Source: Chrysemys picta bellii (taxonomy: Eukaryota > Chordata > Testudines > Emydidae). From it: a stretch of 64,000 nucleotides of DNA. The notes under the pieces are model-generated. The model did no database searches and was not told the DNA's origin. It saw only the letters and a list, made by a program, of their open reading frames with translations. A program made the translations under genes and the position numbers. The stretch lies in the NCBI RefSeq assembly GCF_011386835.1, contig NC_088800.1:24356572-24420571 (forward strand), in the 5' to 3' direction. How positions within the stretch are numbered: the stretch's first letter is position 1; the number at the start of each line of letters is the position of its first letter. Shown here piece after piece: positions 13,199 through 25,627 of this stretch.

Positions 13199-15333
13199 CA
13201 TGAAGGGGATTCCCTGTTGCTCCCTCCAAAGGGATGGCTCAGCAGGTGTTCTCCCCTACGTGGTGGAGAGCTCTGTGAGGCAAAGTGCTTTTTGAAACCC
13301 AGTGCCTTCTGGTGCTGCCACTGCAGCTTCACACTGCCCCAAGGGCAGGGCAGAACTTAACTGCAAGAGTCTGGCCCCAAAGTACCAGTCATAGCAAATA
13401 GGCCTATAGGTGAAATATTAAGATTTGAGGGGCATATGATCTCCTTGAAAAATGGAAAACCACATGCAAAGTAGTTGCTTGTGCCATTGAAACCAGCCTG
13501 GGAGCCACGGATGGGTTTGGCGCACAAGCGGTATGGATTTGATGGCAGCCAGTTCTGCTTTGCACAGATGGGAGCTTTTGTATTGCTTCCACCTCCAAGT
13601 CCAGGTACAGTGAAGTTACAATGTTCCAGATTTAATGTGACAAGCATGTGCATTAAATCCTCCTCCAAAAAAAGGGGCAAAGTATCATAGCAGACTAGAG
13701 GTGGAAGATGGCATTTCCGATGCCAAACCTAGACAAAGCCAACAGGCAAAGGAACAGTTTACCTTTACTTTCTCCCCAGTAACTATGGAACTACATACTC
13801 TTTCCACACAAGAATCAGGAATTGTATGCTACATGCTTTGTCATTATTTCATTGGTTAATAAGGCAGAGACACAGTGCTGTTAAGATGCATCTTTTTGCT
13901 TTGAAATGAACTATTTACTCTGTCCTATGGGAAAGATACAGCAGTGTTCAAAAATAATTACAGTACATTGCTGACTCCTGACTAGATAGTGGCTAACCCC
14001 GATATGGCTTACATATATAGGCTGACCAAAATTTCAGCCCCTCTTCTCGAACAAGTCAATGGCTGGTTCTGAGGTGCTCCTTACAAGAAGCATGAAGTGG
14101 GCAGAGCGATGGCTTCTGCTACCCTGCCAACTGGCCATCAGAACTGGAGTGCGCATGCTTGCCCGGCTCAGCAGTTTATATACTCTCCTCCATTCTGAGG
14201 AGTGACTGCACCACCCCTTAGTGTGGGCTAAGCACTATTTTAAAAATCTAGCTGTAGTTTCTTCAGTGCTTTTGTTTGATATTCCATTGCTGGTCTTTTC
14301 CTGTCTGGATGAACTAGGTGTTTTAGTCCAAATCATAAAATAAGACCTCAGGTGTTACCCTCCCCTCCCCCCCCGGTTTAATGCAGTTAGAACCTATATG
14401 AATTCCTCTCACAAATCTCATTACCACCTCAAGCATTTGAATTAAGCTTTGGAATCTTTAGTCTTTATGATTTGAAGCTGTATCTTCTGAATTATCTCTG
14501 GAGACTTTGAACCCTTTTATTAATGAAGAGACAAATTGAGGATTTGGCCATATTTGTTTAGGAGGACTTTGGATCAGAATTGGCCATTCCCAAATCTAGG
14601 ATTGTAGCTTGTTTTATTTCTTTTTTCCGTCTTCAGATTTGCTACTTGTAAAAAGGATTGAAAATAAGTAGCACTACTATGCGAAACATAAGCCAAGAAA
14701 GCTTTCAGGACCTTTGCAAAACAAAGGGTCAAGAACAGGTTTGTTTTTCTGAGAAGGAAGAAAATGTGCAGGGTTTTTTTGGGGTTGGGGTGGGGTAGGG
14801 AGGGATGAGTGGAGGGAGAATACAAGAAGCATGTATATTTTTGCTTGCTTTGGTTAAGTGCCACTGAATGAACAGTGATTCATTTCCACTTGATACTAGG
14901 AAGTTAAAAGGAAATTCAGAAAAATCTGGAATATTATAAATATTGCTCCTTCCATTTAATGTGTGACCTTCATGACTCACTTGTAAGCAACAACTTTAAC
15001 TCTCATTTTAGTAAAGATAAAAAAGTTCTCTTTAAAATGTGTTTACTTAAGGCTTCATTAACAAACTATCACCTAGGTTCTATCATCCTGTGGAAGAAGA
15101 ATGAATGTCAACATTCTTTAAAAGGTGACATTTACCAATTAGCATATTAAATAGCATCATTTAAACACTAAAGGGCCACCAGTTATTCACAGCATGGACT
15201 ATAAATCATCAAGGTTCATTATATTGTAGAAATTTAACCATACAATTAACTAATCAACTAGTTAATTTTCATAAAGTCTGCCATAAACTGTAGTCCGATG
15301 TAGTGAAATATTAAAAACAGGTTCTGTCTAGAA

Positions 15334-15575
15334 GAGGGGTTCTCAAACTGTGGGTCGGGACCCCATTTTAATGGGGTCGCCAAGGCTGGCATTGGCCCTG
15401 GGCCCTAGCAAGTCTAATCCAGGGCTAAGGTTGGGCTGCAGCTTTGCCCCCCCACCCCCACCCGCCCAGGGTGGCAGAGCTTGGAAGGGCTCGGTCTTCA
15501 GTCTCCCCTCTGGGGTTCATGTAGAAATTTTTGTTGTAAAAAAAGTTAGTCATGGTGCAAGAAAGAGAACTGCTG
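15334..15575. mobile_element. hAT-type MITE, 242 bp
   Basis: A perfect 8-bp target duplication, GTCTAGAA, sits at 15326-15333 and 15576-15583. The left end GAGGGGTTCTCAAACT and the right end AGAGAACTGCTG are worn versions of the CAGGGGTTCTCAAA hAT terminus, also seen in the element at 27282. The interior is GC-rich and includes a C tract. No coding sequence is present. Confidence 0.85.
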
Positions 15576-15660
15576 GTCTAGAATAAATAGTGAATTACAT
15601 CAGAAATGTTTAATAGAACTCACTAGAGGCCTTAGAAATATTAGATCTCTGTGAGTAAAG

Positions 15661-15790
15661 TTTGTATTATTATTTTATTATTTGTGTGTGTTCCCATGGG
15701 CTGAGAGGCCCCTATTAGATATTGTACTAGTCATCTATAGACATGGAGAAATTGTCCCTGCCTTAAGGAGCGTACAGTCTTGATTTATGA
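15661..15790. repeat. Dispersed L3/CR1-like 3'-end fragment
   Basis: The pattern is TATTATTATTTTATTATTTG, GAGAGGCCCC, ATTGTCCCTGCCTTAAGGAG and CGTACAGTCT. It matches the layout of the fragments at 17550 and 42886. The A/T-rich end suggests that the element's tail lies to the left, so it is probably in antisense. Confidence 0.45.
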
Positions 15791-17549
15791 CAATATGCAG
15801 CAAGATAGGTGAAGCAAAACAAGTTGGAAATGGGAGGGGAGCAGTTAGTATTAGGTAACATGAAACTATCAAGATTTTCCAAGTCCAGATGTTCAATATT
15901 AGGATATAATATGACAGCACTTCCTGGGCTGATACTGCAATGTTTAGAAGTCTTATACAATCAGTTTCATTTCTGTATTGTGAAATTTAGTAGAATGTAT
16001 TGTTAAGTAGCATTTTATCATCTGAGAGAGCAAGAGGTGTAAAGATGACAAGCTTCCAAAAAAATTGTAACACTGCTCCCTCTTATTTTCAGAATGTTTT
16101 TTTTTCCTTGCAGGGCTTTAAGGGACATGCTTTATCCTATGTCCAAGTGACTTTTGACATTTCCTTAATAACTCAGTATTAAATTGTTTTGTCTATTCTT
16201 GCTAATGGCAAGATCTTTCATCTATTGTCTCATTTTTCTCTGATGGATAAGGATCATGTTGCAAGCATCCTTAAAAATGATTGTCATTTAGATTATCTCT
16301 TGAATAACTTTACTTCTGTTAGTATAGGGAAGTTCAGGTAATGCCACAAATATTATGGTATTTGCTAAAGCAAATGATCAAAAGTTTATGGGTGACCACT
16401 ATAGATTACTTTTAGTCCATTTACAATTATGTGTTTAGGCTTGCTTTTACCTGAGTCAGGCGTTAATGTTTTATTTTAACTGGTGTGATGCACTCTGATA
16501 CATTCCTGTACTTTACAGGTGCCATGAAAGTGTCAGAAGCCATGCAAGTAGGATAGATGGGGAAAGAGGCGATTTGAAAGAGGCAGTTAGATAGCCATCT
16601 TGCCGGGAGCCATGGCCGGCGGTTGTGTTCAAAGCCAAGAGTTTATGAAGAGGAAAAACAACAAAATTATAAACATAATTATAGCAAGAGCAAAATGAGT
16701 TGGGCAACTTCCAATTCACCCAAACTGTAATGTGAGAAATAAATTTGGCAATACAAATATCAACAGTTACCCAAATGACAAGAAAGCAGTAAATACTTTC
16801 TGGTTTTAATAATCTTGCATATGCAAATCATTGTATGTAGTCCTGGCCTGGCCTATTTAGATACCAAGAAGATCTCCCTAAAAGGGCCCTAGTGCTTACT
16901 GTTATTGCTACCTAGGCCCCATTGAGCTGAAAATACCCTCCACAGCTGGCTGACTTATTCAGAGAGAGAGGTTGGCCAGCCAAGAAAAGAGCAGAGCTAA
17001 ACACAGCCACAATTTGCTACTCCACATATGAGGCTGCTGGTGTTCTTATTTCCATTCTTGACTTCCAGGATTTTTCCTCCTGGCTGCATTAAATCTCCTC
17101 AGACGTGTCATGGTTTTACAGGGGAAAGACAGCTTGCTGTTCTGGTGACTTTTTCTCTACAGTCACTGGAACTCTGTGAGATATGCCTCTCTCTCCCTCT
17201 TGATCACAGCTTTGTTTTATTCCCTTTAAATATCTTGGGGGCATGCAGGCTCCTTTCAGCTTGCTGACATTCAGTTGGCTAGGGAAGAACAAGTCCTTGC
17301 ATTGTGGTGCTTTGGGATTCCCCGTTTGTAGTCCATGCAATCTCTGGCATTTGAGAAAAGGGATAATGTATTGTATTATACTAAACAAGTATTGCTGGAG
17401 AGGAGACAGCAAGATATCTCTCACAATCACAACTTGCATTTGTGGCTCCAAAACCCAGTAGGCCATTAGGTTTCCATGGGCCAACAGCTGTGTGAGTAAT
17501 CACAGTTGGATCAAGCTTAAAGCTGTTAAAGACAGCGTTTACCCACTGT

Positions 17550-17656
17550 TGTTTATTTGTATTATTTGTCATGGACCAGGACACCATTATGCTGGGTGCT
17601 GTACAAACACAGAACAAAAGACAGTTCCTGGCCTCTGAAGAGCTTACACTCTAAAT
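17550..17656. repeat. Dispersed L3/CR1-like 3'-end fragment
   Basis: This is the best preserved copy in the window of a common amniote repeat. It reads GTTTATTTGTATTATTTG, CATGGACCAGGACACCATT, GTGCTGTACAAACACAGAAC and GAGCTTACACTCTAAAT. The left A/T tail suggests a minus-strand LINE 3' end. The exact family name is uncertain. Confidence 0.55.
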
Positions 17657-19807
17657 AGACCTGACTGATACTGGGCGGGGGAAAGGGTATAACACACAAG
17701 TACGGTAACATGTGTGATGGCAGCAATGTCATGTTAGTTCCGGAATTGGTTTATATATATGGGGGGAGTTAGGAGGAGATAAGCTAAAGCAATGGGAGAA
17801 AAAGGGCAGGTGAGAGGAATGGGGAGAAGGGGTAAAAGGAGTTACATTGAGATGGAGAGACTGTGTGGGAGGGGGAGATTTGGAGCAAACAGCCAATCAG
17901 GACAGGGCATAGAAAATCCAGTCAAAGTGTAGACAGTTCTCCAAAGGACCAAAGTTCCCTGCTTTGGCTGCTTCAGCCCCTACCAATGGAGTCTCTGGCT
18001 GACTCCTCTTTGCAGCTAGTTCTGTACTTGAACAACTGAGAAACTGGACAGTCACATTAATACACCAGAGAGAGATGAAACAGTGTATCTGAAGCTCATT
18101 TCTTGCCACTGGAATTGGTAATTGTAACCATGATTTACCTTGGAAGATAATCAGAAAAGTAAGAGCAAAACTATCTCCTCCTAATTCAACTATCAGCACC
18201 ATAGGTACCCTGAAATCATGTTTGGTTACCTTAATGCAAAAACAAGTACTTTGGTATTGTGTTATCGGAGCACAACCAGCCGTAGGACAGTGTGCTGGAT
18301 TCTGTTCTGGTTCGTGAATCAACAAAATCATTGAGCTAAGTTTTCATTCTAGACTCTTTATTATTGTTGATGGATTTTGATTTTGAGGTCCCATATTGAA
18401 TTTGAAGTTACAGGAGATAGAACATTATCTTGATATGGAAAGTAGGCATGTTTAATCTGGAAGCTAGAGAGGGAGGATAAATAGAGAATGCCCCTCCAAA
18501 ATATCCTATTTAGTTACTTTGATGAATATACTTGCAGTTGAGTTTGATCAGTATGTATTAAAAGTGAAATGTCAAACTGTTTTCTAACGCCCCAACACTA
18601 CATTTAAGCATTTGCAGAATATTGGTTTGGCAGTGAGCTAAGGTGATCACACCATAAGCTAAAACTTATCTTGTAGCTAAACAATTCTAATTTATTTTCT
18701 GCATGCGTAAAGATTCTGAATGATTTCTCCAAGTTTCCGCTTCAGTAACTGGTACCTTACAGGAAGAAGCAGGTCACATCCCTTAAAACACTAATTAACC
18801 TGAGATATCATCTAGGATGTGAAATGATTATATAATCAGAGCATTTGCCACACATCCATTGTGTATTGCTGATTAATAATGTATGAGTTATGGAAACTTC
18901 CTGCAAGACCTTCTCCATTGAACTAAATAATAAGCCTCAGAGCTTAAAGGCAGCACACAGGAGGAAAGCCTGCCAGCATTCTTGGCTCACGAAACTCCCA
19001 GAGTTCACAAACCTTTATTAAGCTTTCTCCTGAGAAAGCTGCATTTTGAAAAGCTTGAATGATACGTTTCACTTTATTCTGTGTGCTCACCTATGGCTCA
19101 ATCCTGCAAGGTATCAGGGGCCTCTTGTGAGTTGCTGAGTGGCATTAAACACTGAAGGATTGAGGCGGCACTCCAGCCCCTGCAAAATCAGACCACTGAA
19201 TCCTACAGATTTGGTTTGTGTACAGTTCTAACTAAGAAAATCCTAAAAGAAACAGCCTGAATTTGCCTTCATTTCAGAACTGTGTTATGAACCAAACCAT
19301 ATCACATATACTTTCATAGTTTGTTCTCTTCCTTGAAAGAAAGGAGTGAAGTTTCATTGTCAAAGAGGATTTGCCTGATGAATATCCGTGCTAGAGGAGA
19401 CCTAAAGTGTCTTATGCCTGAAAATCAGATTCACTCTCCAGGTATCTTGAAAGCCTTGTCTATTTTGTCTTCCCTTTCAATTTCAAGTGAAGGGGAAGCA
19501 TCAGCTTTTTAAAAAAATAATGGGGGGAAAGAGGGAGTAGAAAAGGAAAGAAACTATTAATAATCAGAGCTTCTAAGAAGCATCAATATCCATAAATTAT
19601 GAGGGGTTTGCATTAGACTTTCATCATGTCACTTTTTAGAGCCATATGAAAGAGTTTCCCTAGAAAACAAACATTATTTACAGATTGGAATATTAAAGTA
19701 GTTAGAGCTGGATGAGCTACTGTTAGGATCTGATCCCAAACCTGTTGAAGTCTACAAAAAGATTCTCATTGACTTCGTTATGCTTTGGATAAGACACTTA
19801 GATTTTT

Positions 19808-19916
19808 AGGGCCAGATACTAATCTCATTTATACCAGTGCAAATCCAAATTGTCTTCACTGGAGTCAATGGAATTATTCAGATTTACAGGGGTGAAATGA
19901 TTTTATAGCCTGGCCC
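19808..19916. repeat. Hairpin MITE-like repeat
   Basis: GGGCCAGATACTAATCTCAT at the left is complementary, with changes, to ATGATTTTATAGCCTGGCCC at the right. The inner arms ACCAGTGCAAATCC and GGATT..CAGATTTACAGGGGT also pair, and the centre is CTTCACTGGAGTCAATGG. Its full-length inverted-repeat form, about 110 bp, marks it as the clearest copy of the family found at 5428, 8560, 31171 and 51562. Confidence 0.6.
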
Positions 19917-21310
19917 TTGGCCTATTACCTAAGAGCTGAATGTCTGTTACCTTGTAAAGAATGATGCCCAAAGTATCTTTATGTACTACTACTACTAGGT
20001 GGAAGGGGAGATTTTTTTTTCTCTATGGGACTTTTCTCTGTGTCAACAGATCCAACTGTACAACAACCATCTGAATTTTGAGCTTTATCATCTGACAGCT
20101 TTGGTGAGCTCTCCATAGAATTCCCATGTAGGAATGGCTCCTTAAGAAGATTTCAGCATCCTCTAGTTTAGCTCCCCTTTTCCCTTCCCCATGCAGTCTG
20201 GATTTTAGCACGTGTGACCTTAGTTGCTTTAGTCTCTCTCAGAAGTTCTTGACTCTATGATTGCTTGGTGGAGTTGGGAGAGTGACTGGAGTCGGGGAAG
20301 GTGTGGAGAAAAGGGATTAGGTAATGGAAGGGTCCCAGCAGAACATTGGAATGTATGCTGAATTACTGAACAATAGGCCTTCTGCTCTCTTGAACCTGGC
20401 ACATGCAGGGACTCCTCCTTGAGCTCTGGACAGCAGCAGCGTGTATGGAAGTGCCTTCCTGTCCCTGAGCTCTCAAAGCCCTGTGTGGAGCAGACAACCC
20501 TGGGGGAGAGGGAGTTATGCAGAGGGAGCCAGCCATCATCCAGTGGAGTTGAATGGCTAATTTATATTGTTTTTAAAGGTGTGAACAATGGTAGGGCAAC
20601 TGGGGATAGTCTGTGTAGAAGAGGAAAGTCCCACATTAATCCATAAACTAATAGACAGTGAGGTCACCTTCTCCAGAGGCAGAAGAGGAAAATATTAAGG
20701 GAGCATAGAAGCATATGGCTTGATAGGGAGTTTTTAAAGGACAATTTGAAAAGAAATGTGTGTGATTATGATCCAAGAAGCCACTCATATGATAAACCTA
20801 TGTAAGCCATGTGATCTTATTACTGTTATCCTCATCTTTGCTGAGTTTTACAACTCCACACAGAAGAGAGAGAGAGAAGTAGTTGTGTACATGCATTCCT
20901 ATAGTTATACAGAAGCTATCCAGGTGATGCTGAGGGAAGATGCACAGTTACAGAAGAATAGAGAGCTCAAATGATGGTCATGTGCTGAAGGATGAAGAGC
21001 TAATAAAGTAGTCTCCATGCTTGCAGAAATGAAGCAGTGGTTCTGTTCTTGTCAGCACTGCATATACATATTTGTGTATAACATTAACATTATTAATCCA
21101 GTCAGTGCACTGAGGATATTTGTTACATAGCTAAAGTTCATGAGTATGGCCCATTGGTATATTTCATGTAACACAATAGTCTGTCTAAACATGTCAGAGT
21201 CCTTACTGTGCACCAGGCAAGCTCTCAATTGGTTAAATCATTTGTCAAAAGTTAAATAGGATGCATTTCTCCCATTCATCCAAAAGTCCAACTGAACTTA
21301 TTTTTTTCCC

Positions 21311-21470
21311 CTTGAAGTCTTTAAACCATGATTTGAGGACTTCAATAGCTCAGACATAGGTAAAGGGTTTATTACAGGAGTGGGTGGGTGAGATTCTGTG
21401 GCCTGCGTTGTACAGGAGATCAGACTAGATTATCATAATGATCCCTTCTGACCTTAAAGTCTATGAATCT
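21311..21470 (+). mobile_element. CR1-like LINE 3' end
   Basis: CTTGAAGTCTTTAAACCATG and the following ATTTGAGGACTTC form a short inverted repeat. Next come GGGTGAGATTCTGTGGCC, CAGACTAGATTATCATAATG and CCCTTCTGACCTTAAAGTCT, ending in CTATGAATCT. This is a familiar sauropsid LINE tail with an ATCTATGA-type terminal repeat. Only the last 160 bases are present. Confidence 0.7.
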
Positions 21471-21819
21471 AAAATCCTTAGCACAATATTTAGTAAAATG
21501 TCCACTAGAAGAAGCTGAAGAAGCGCTTTCTCATGGTAGGATACATGGTTTCAGAAGCAGTGGGACTTGTGCTGGCAGGGCATGCAAATCTTGAGTATTC
21601 CATATCTGATTCTAGAGCCAGAAATTCACTGTAAATTAATAAAACTAAGCACACAAAAATAAATCCACCCATGGCCAGATCAGTACTTCCCTGTTAGGGA
21701 ATCACATTATTTGATTTTTAGTATTACCAAGGCATTGCATGATGTGTTCTGTATTGTAGGAGTGCAGTATACTAATCTGGCATATTTTGAGACCAGTTAA
21801 AAGGAAAGAAGTTGAATAG

Positions 21820-22083
21820 CACCCTGGCGGGCCAGGCCAGTCTTATTTACCTGCTGACGCAGCAGGTTCGGCCGATCGCGGCCCCCACTGGCCGTCCTGG
21901 GCCAATGGGGGCGGCGAGAAGCGGCATGGGCGAGCGATGTGCTGGCCGCGGCTTCTCGCCGCCCCCACTGGCCCGGGACGGCGAACCACGGCCAGTGGGG
22001 GCTGCAATCGGCCAAACCTGCCGCGTCAGCAGGTAAATAAAACTGGCCCCGGCGAGCCGCGTGCCGAACGTTGCCGACCCCTG
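21820..22083. mobile_element. GC-rich palindromic hAT MITE, left end missing
   Basis: The right end, read on the minus strand, starts CAGGGGTCGGCAACGTTCGG, a hAT-type terminus. The inner arms are inverted copies: CTGCTGACGCAGCAGGTTCG and GATCGCGGCCCCCACTGGCC on the left match the complement of the right half. The arms share GGCGGGCC and CCGATCGCGGC segments with the element at 28519-28830. The left terminus and a matching target duplication are absent, so this copy is truncated or rearranged. The open frames on both strands are by-products of the GC content. Confidence 0.75.
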
Positions 22084-23475
22084 GTCTAAAGGCATAAATG
22101 TCTGTTACCATTCTTAGATCTTTTATCAAGTTCAGGTGAAAAATTAGGCTTTACCAGGAAAGGACAGTTTCCATGCCAGACTTGAGCAACTTACATATTC
22201 CTTTCTTAACAAAAATTATTGGTGTCCAAGTCCATTCACCTTGATGACGTTTCAGAACAAAGCAATCCTGTTACACAAGATTATAGACCGACTTTATTTT
22301 AAGTTTCCAATAATTTCAAAGTAATTTGCTATTCATAGAAACAACACAGAATTCATTTGTCATTCATGTGCACCTGCCCATTCTTTTGAGCTACACTTCA
22401 TTACAGCCTTGGTTACAAATCCACCCTGTTTTACAGAGGGCCTGATTGTGGCTTTGTTGGGTGAGAATCCCACACACTCAGTCCTGGTTTATTAATTTCT
22501 AACTTTTTTTTTTTATCAAAATGAAATTGGGTCTGTCAGTCCTGTGAGTGGACTATAAAATTGGTCCTTCACCCTGCGAAGAACAAAGGTGGACTTTTTC
22601 ATCTCTTTCTGTCTCTCTCTCAGGTTTGAGGCAGTGCCAAGCAGGGGGAAACTGGGACCAAGGGAGTATTTTGGGGAAGCACTAGGCCTCTATGCAAAAT
22701 ATATTTGCCCAACTCCTCTGGGTATCTCAAGTCATTTCCTTCCCTGCCAACCCTCCCTACAATAGAACAACCTCAAGGAAAATGAACCTTCTGCTGATCT
22801 TTGTATTGCTTTTACCTACTTGAGCAGGATATGACTCTCAGTTTGTATTATTTATGTGTACTATCTACGCACACCAGTTTTGTACTGTGTGTGTGAAGTG
22901 GCCATGGGCTTGTCCTGTAATGTTTTTAAGGTACATTCTGATATACATGTGTGTGTGGTTTAAATGTTTGTGTGAATAGAGAAATCAAACTGAGTATAAG
23001 AAAACACTCCAAATACTAATGATACGGCCAATAAATCAACATTAAAAAGTTACAGTTGGAATGATTTACTGCATTAGATATTGTGTTTTCTGCAGTCCCA
23101 TGCTAACACATTAAAAGATTTTATTGCATATACTCAGAATTCTTTATATAGTTGTACTGTATGAATGACAGCAGCCTGCATTTAAATGTCATTTGATATG
23201 TAGGCTCTCAAAGCCCCAAATTTTTACAAATATAATTGATTAAGCCTTCCCACACTCTGTGTTGTGGTGAACTATTATGAGACCTGCCATACAACTGGGT
23301 AAACTGGGGCACAGAAGTTAATTGGTTTGCTTAATGTATCCAGCTTCTCAATGGAAGAGCTAGGAAGAGATCAAGTCCTCTTGATGCCTCTGATCACTAG
23401 AACATATTTTTCATAAAATTGAAAAAATGATTGCTTCTGTCAGCCATTAGAATGTTAATTTTGCTTTTAACTATG

Positions 23476-23682
23476 TGTAACCCACACACCCCCTGGGGTG
23501 GTGTTCTGTCCCATCTAGTGGCACTGAGACCACTTAGAGAGAGAGAGATAAAATGAGTCTGCTCTACAGACTTAGCTAACAACCCATTGGCTTTTAGCTC
23601 ATGTGTAGAGGCTCATGCACTAAACTCCAGAGGTCCCAAGTTTAATCCCGCCCACCGACAACTGGGGTCTGTCGGTGTTACA
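23476..23682. mobile_element. Short retroelement with tRNA-like segment
   Basis: The unit begins TGTAAC and ends GTTACA. Inside lies TTTTAGCTCATGTGTAGAGG followed by AAGTTTAATCCCGCC. These resemble the A box and B box of a tRNA-Lys-like gene at normal spacing (about 23595 and 23638). The layout fits a tRNA-derived SINE or a very short LTR-type element. Target duplications were not convincing. It ends only about 120 bases before a UNC13C exon. Confidence 0.5.
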
Positions 23683-23800
23683 TATACACAGATTAGTCAT
23701 ATTGTAGCAGGGAATATGGTAAATCAACAATGTCCTCCTTAAAGATGCAAACTCCTAAACTCAAACCTTTCCCCCCCCTCCCCTTTTATGTTCTCTGAAG

Positions 23801-23879
23801 GCCTGGCCGTGGACTGTATGGAATTGACAGCATGCCAGACCTGCGTAGAAAGAAAAGTTTTCCCATCGTTCGAGATGTG
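23801..23879 (+). CDS. UNC13C: UNC13C exon (linker before C1 domain)
   Basis: This 79-nt internal exon encodes [18 protein letters not shown] and then SFPIVRDV. The IDSMPDLR and PIVRDV segments are a hallmark of Munc13 proteins, in the linker between the calmodulin-binding segment and the C1 domain. Munc13 proteins prime synaptic vesicles for fusion at the presynaptic active zone. The acceptor is a C-rich tract ending TCTGAAG; the donor is GTGAGT at 23880. The exon starts with one base completing a split codon and ends on a codon boundary. UNC13C is preferred over UNC13A and UNC13B because of the RRKK and VRDV residues and the paralogue-specific next exons. That choice relies on remembered family sequences. 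Confidence 0.9.
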
Positions 23880-24322
23880 GTGAGTAACCTCTGATACCAC
23901 GAAACTATTGATTCATTTGAAAATTATCTCTAGCTCTTTCATATAATGGCTACTGCATTTGTGTGGGAAACTGTTGTATGGAAAACAGTGTCTAGGAAGA
24001 TGGATCTAGACCAAAGTAAGATGTGGTAATTATGAGTTACTAAATATGATTATATTTCATTTAATATCTACATTTGATTTGAGCTGAAATTATTAATAGA
24101 CTCAGATAATACCTGAGTGTGTGTCTGTGTGTACCATACGGGTAATAAACTATCCAACATAATGCCAAATTAGCTAATGAGCACAGCTGTTCCTCGGTGC
24201 TTGGGATACCAATTTGTTTGACTTACTGTGCAATTGAAAGAGGAAAAACAGACATTTTAAAACCCTAAATTTAAAATGATTTAAAGTTTTATCTGTTGTT
24301 TTGTTATAACATGATGGGATCT

Positions 24323-24336
24323 GTTACCTTAGCAAC
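24323..24336 (+). promoter_or_regulatory. X-box-like RFX motif
   Basis: GTTACCTTAGCAAC fits the RFX X-box consensus GTNRCC, a short spacer, then RGYAAC, with both half-sites intact. It is intronic, about 440 bases after a UNC13C exon. Function is unproven; a single site of this length can occur by chance. Confidence 0.35.
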
Positions 24337-25627
24337 CCTTGTAGGGCATAGTAATCTAGGCAAAAAATCATTCCAGCAAGGGGGAAGGAATTTAAATTCT
24401 GTGACCTCTGATTTATGCTGAGTTTCAGTCTAGTCGAGGTTAACTAGAAATCTTTCAACTCCGAACAATATTAATTGCTATTCATGTTTCCTTGAAGAGC
24501 CTCATGAACAATTCCTCAAGTTGCAAAAAACGAGTGTCATCTGCTGAAAAAAATGGGTTTAACAGTAGTTATTAAAAGGTTAACCTTAACCAAGTTACCC
24601 CATTGTATTACTTCAGATACCACAGGTATTTTCTATACTGGGAAATAACTGCATTATCTCAGATGTCACAAGGATGGTTTCTTTTACAGCAGAATTATGT
24701 ACCTTTTAATGAAGAATAATGATAATGACATATTGTGGACAGTCCACTGTTGATTAAAATATATAGCCAATTGATTGACTACACTTATGGTTCATTATTA
24801 AAAATATTTAAGAGACCAAATAACCAAGCTTAGCCAAATTTATTGCATAAAAACAAAGCAGTGCAATACAAAAAGGAGACATACGTACTCTCCTTTTGGG
24901 AAGCAATTCTTATCTTGCAGCATATTCACCTTCCACAGTTCTGCTTCCAAGATACACCTGTATTTATAATAGGGTTTTTTGACAGTTATAAACCCTTTAT
25001 ATGCCATTAAAGATTCAACCGACCAATTCCAATTTGTTTCTCTTATACCATGGGGTACTCCACTTATCTTTTGTTTTGGACCCAGTTTTCTAGGTACTGT
25101 TCCACGAGAAGGCATCTCCTAAGCTTGTACCAAGGGCAGATCATGTATTTGTCTTTGACAAATGTCATATTTGCTAATGCCAGAAGCTATGTTTAGCTTT
25201 GTAGAGTGGGATATCTATTTCTTGGCATAAGTGAGCAAAAGTGTTAACATAATTGCCCACATGCTGGATATAATAGAACATTAATGTGGTGCACCCTATG
25301 CCTAACATATGTATTGGCTAGCACCACAAACCATGAATTATTTACTAAAGAAATTTATGAAACATTTCAGTAAATTAAAAATCTGATTTATTGAAATCAG
25401 GAAAATTTAATGTACAGTATTGAAATTCACAGGGGGGAAAATGAAATTTTTCAGATCCACGATAAAGTGAGAATTATTTGCTCTTTTTTGCCAAATTAAA
25501 AAATCTCAGGACTCTTGATTTGTAAATTACTGTTTATTATAATGCTGGTGACTGCATTAATACTAATTGAAGAAACCGTGGACCCAATTTTGTAGTCTGG
25601 AGAATGAGTCTCTAGAGACTAGAGAGT

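Larger units (their letters stand above)
1..23800 (+). other. UNC13C: UNC13C intron (5' part of window)
   Basis: No exon of UNC13C or any other gene was recognised here. The stretch ends in a pyrimidine-rich tract and an AG acceptor at 23799-23800. It is AT-rich intron sequence with the dispersed elements listed separately. Regions with nothing recognisable include about 820-2380, 2500-4790, 6500-8560, 10300-11030, 13210-15330, 17660-19800 and 22090-23470. The block 1490-2080 (ending in GTGACA) could be an old antisense LTR, but I could not support its borders. Open frames here are short and lack family similarity. The absence of exons is by reading only, so a short exon could have been missed. 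Confidence 0.7.
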
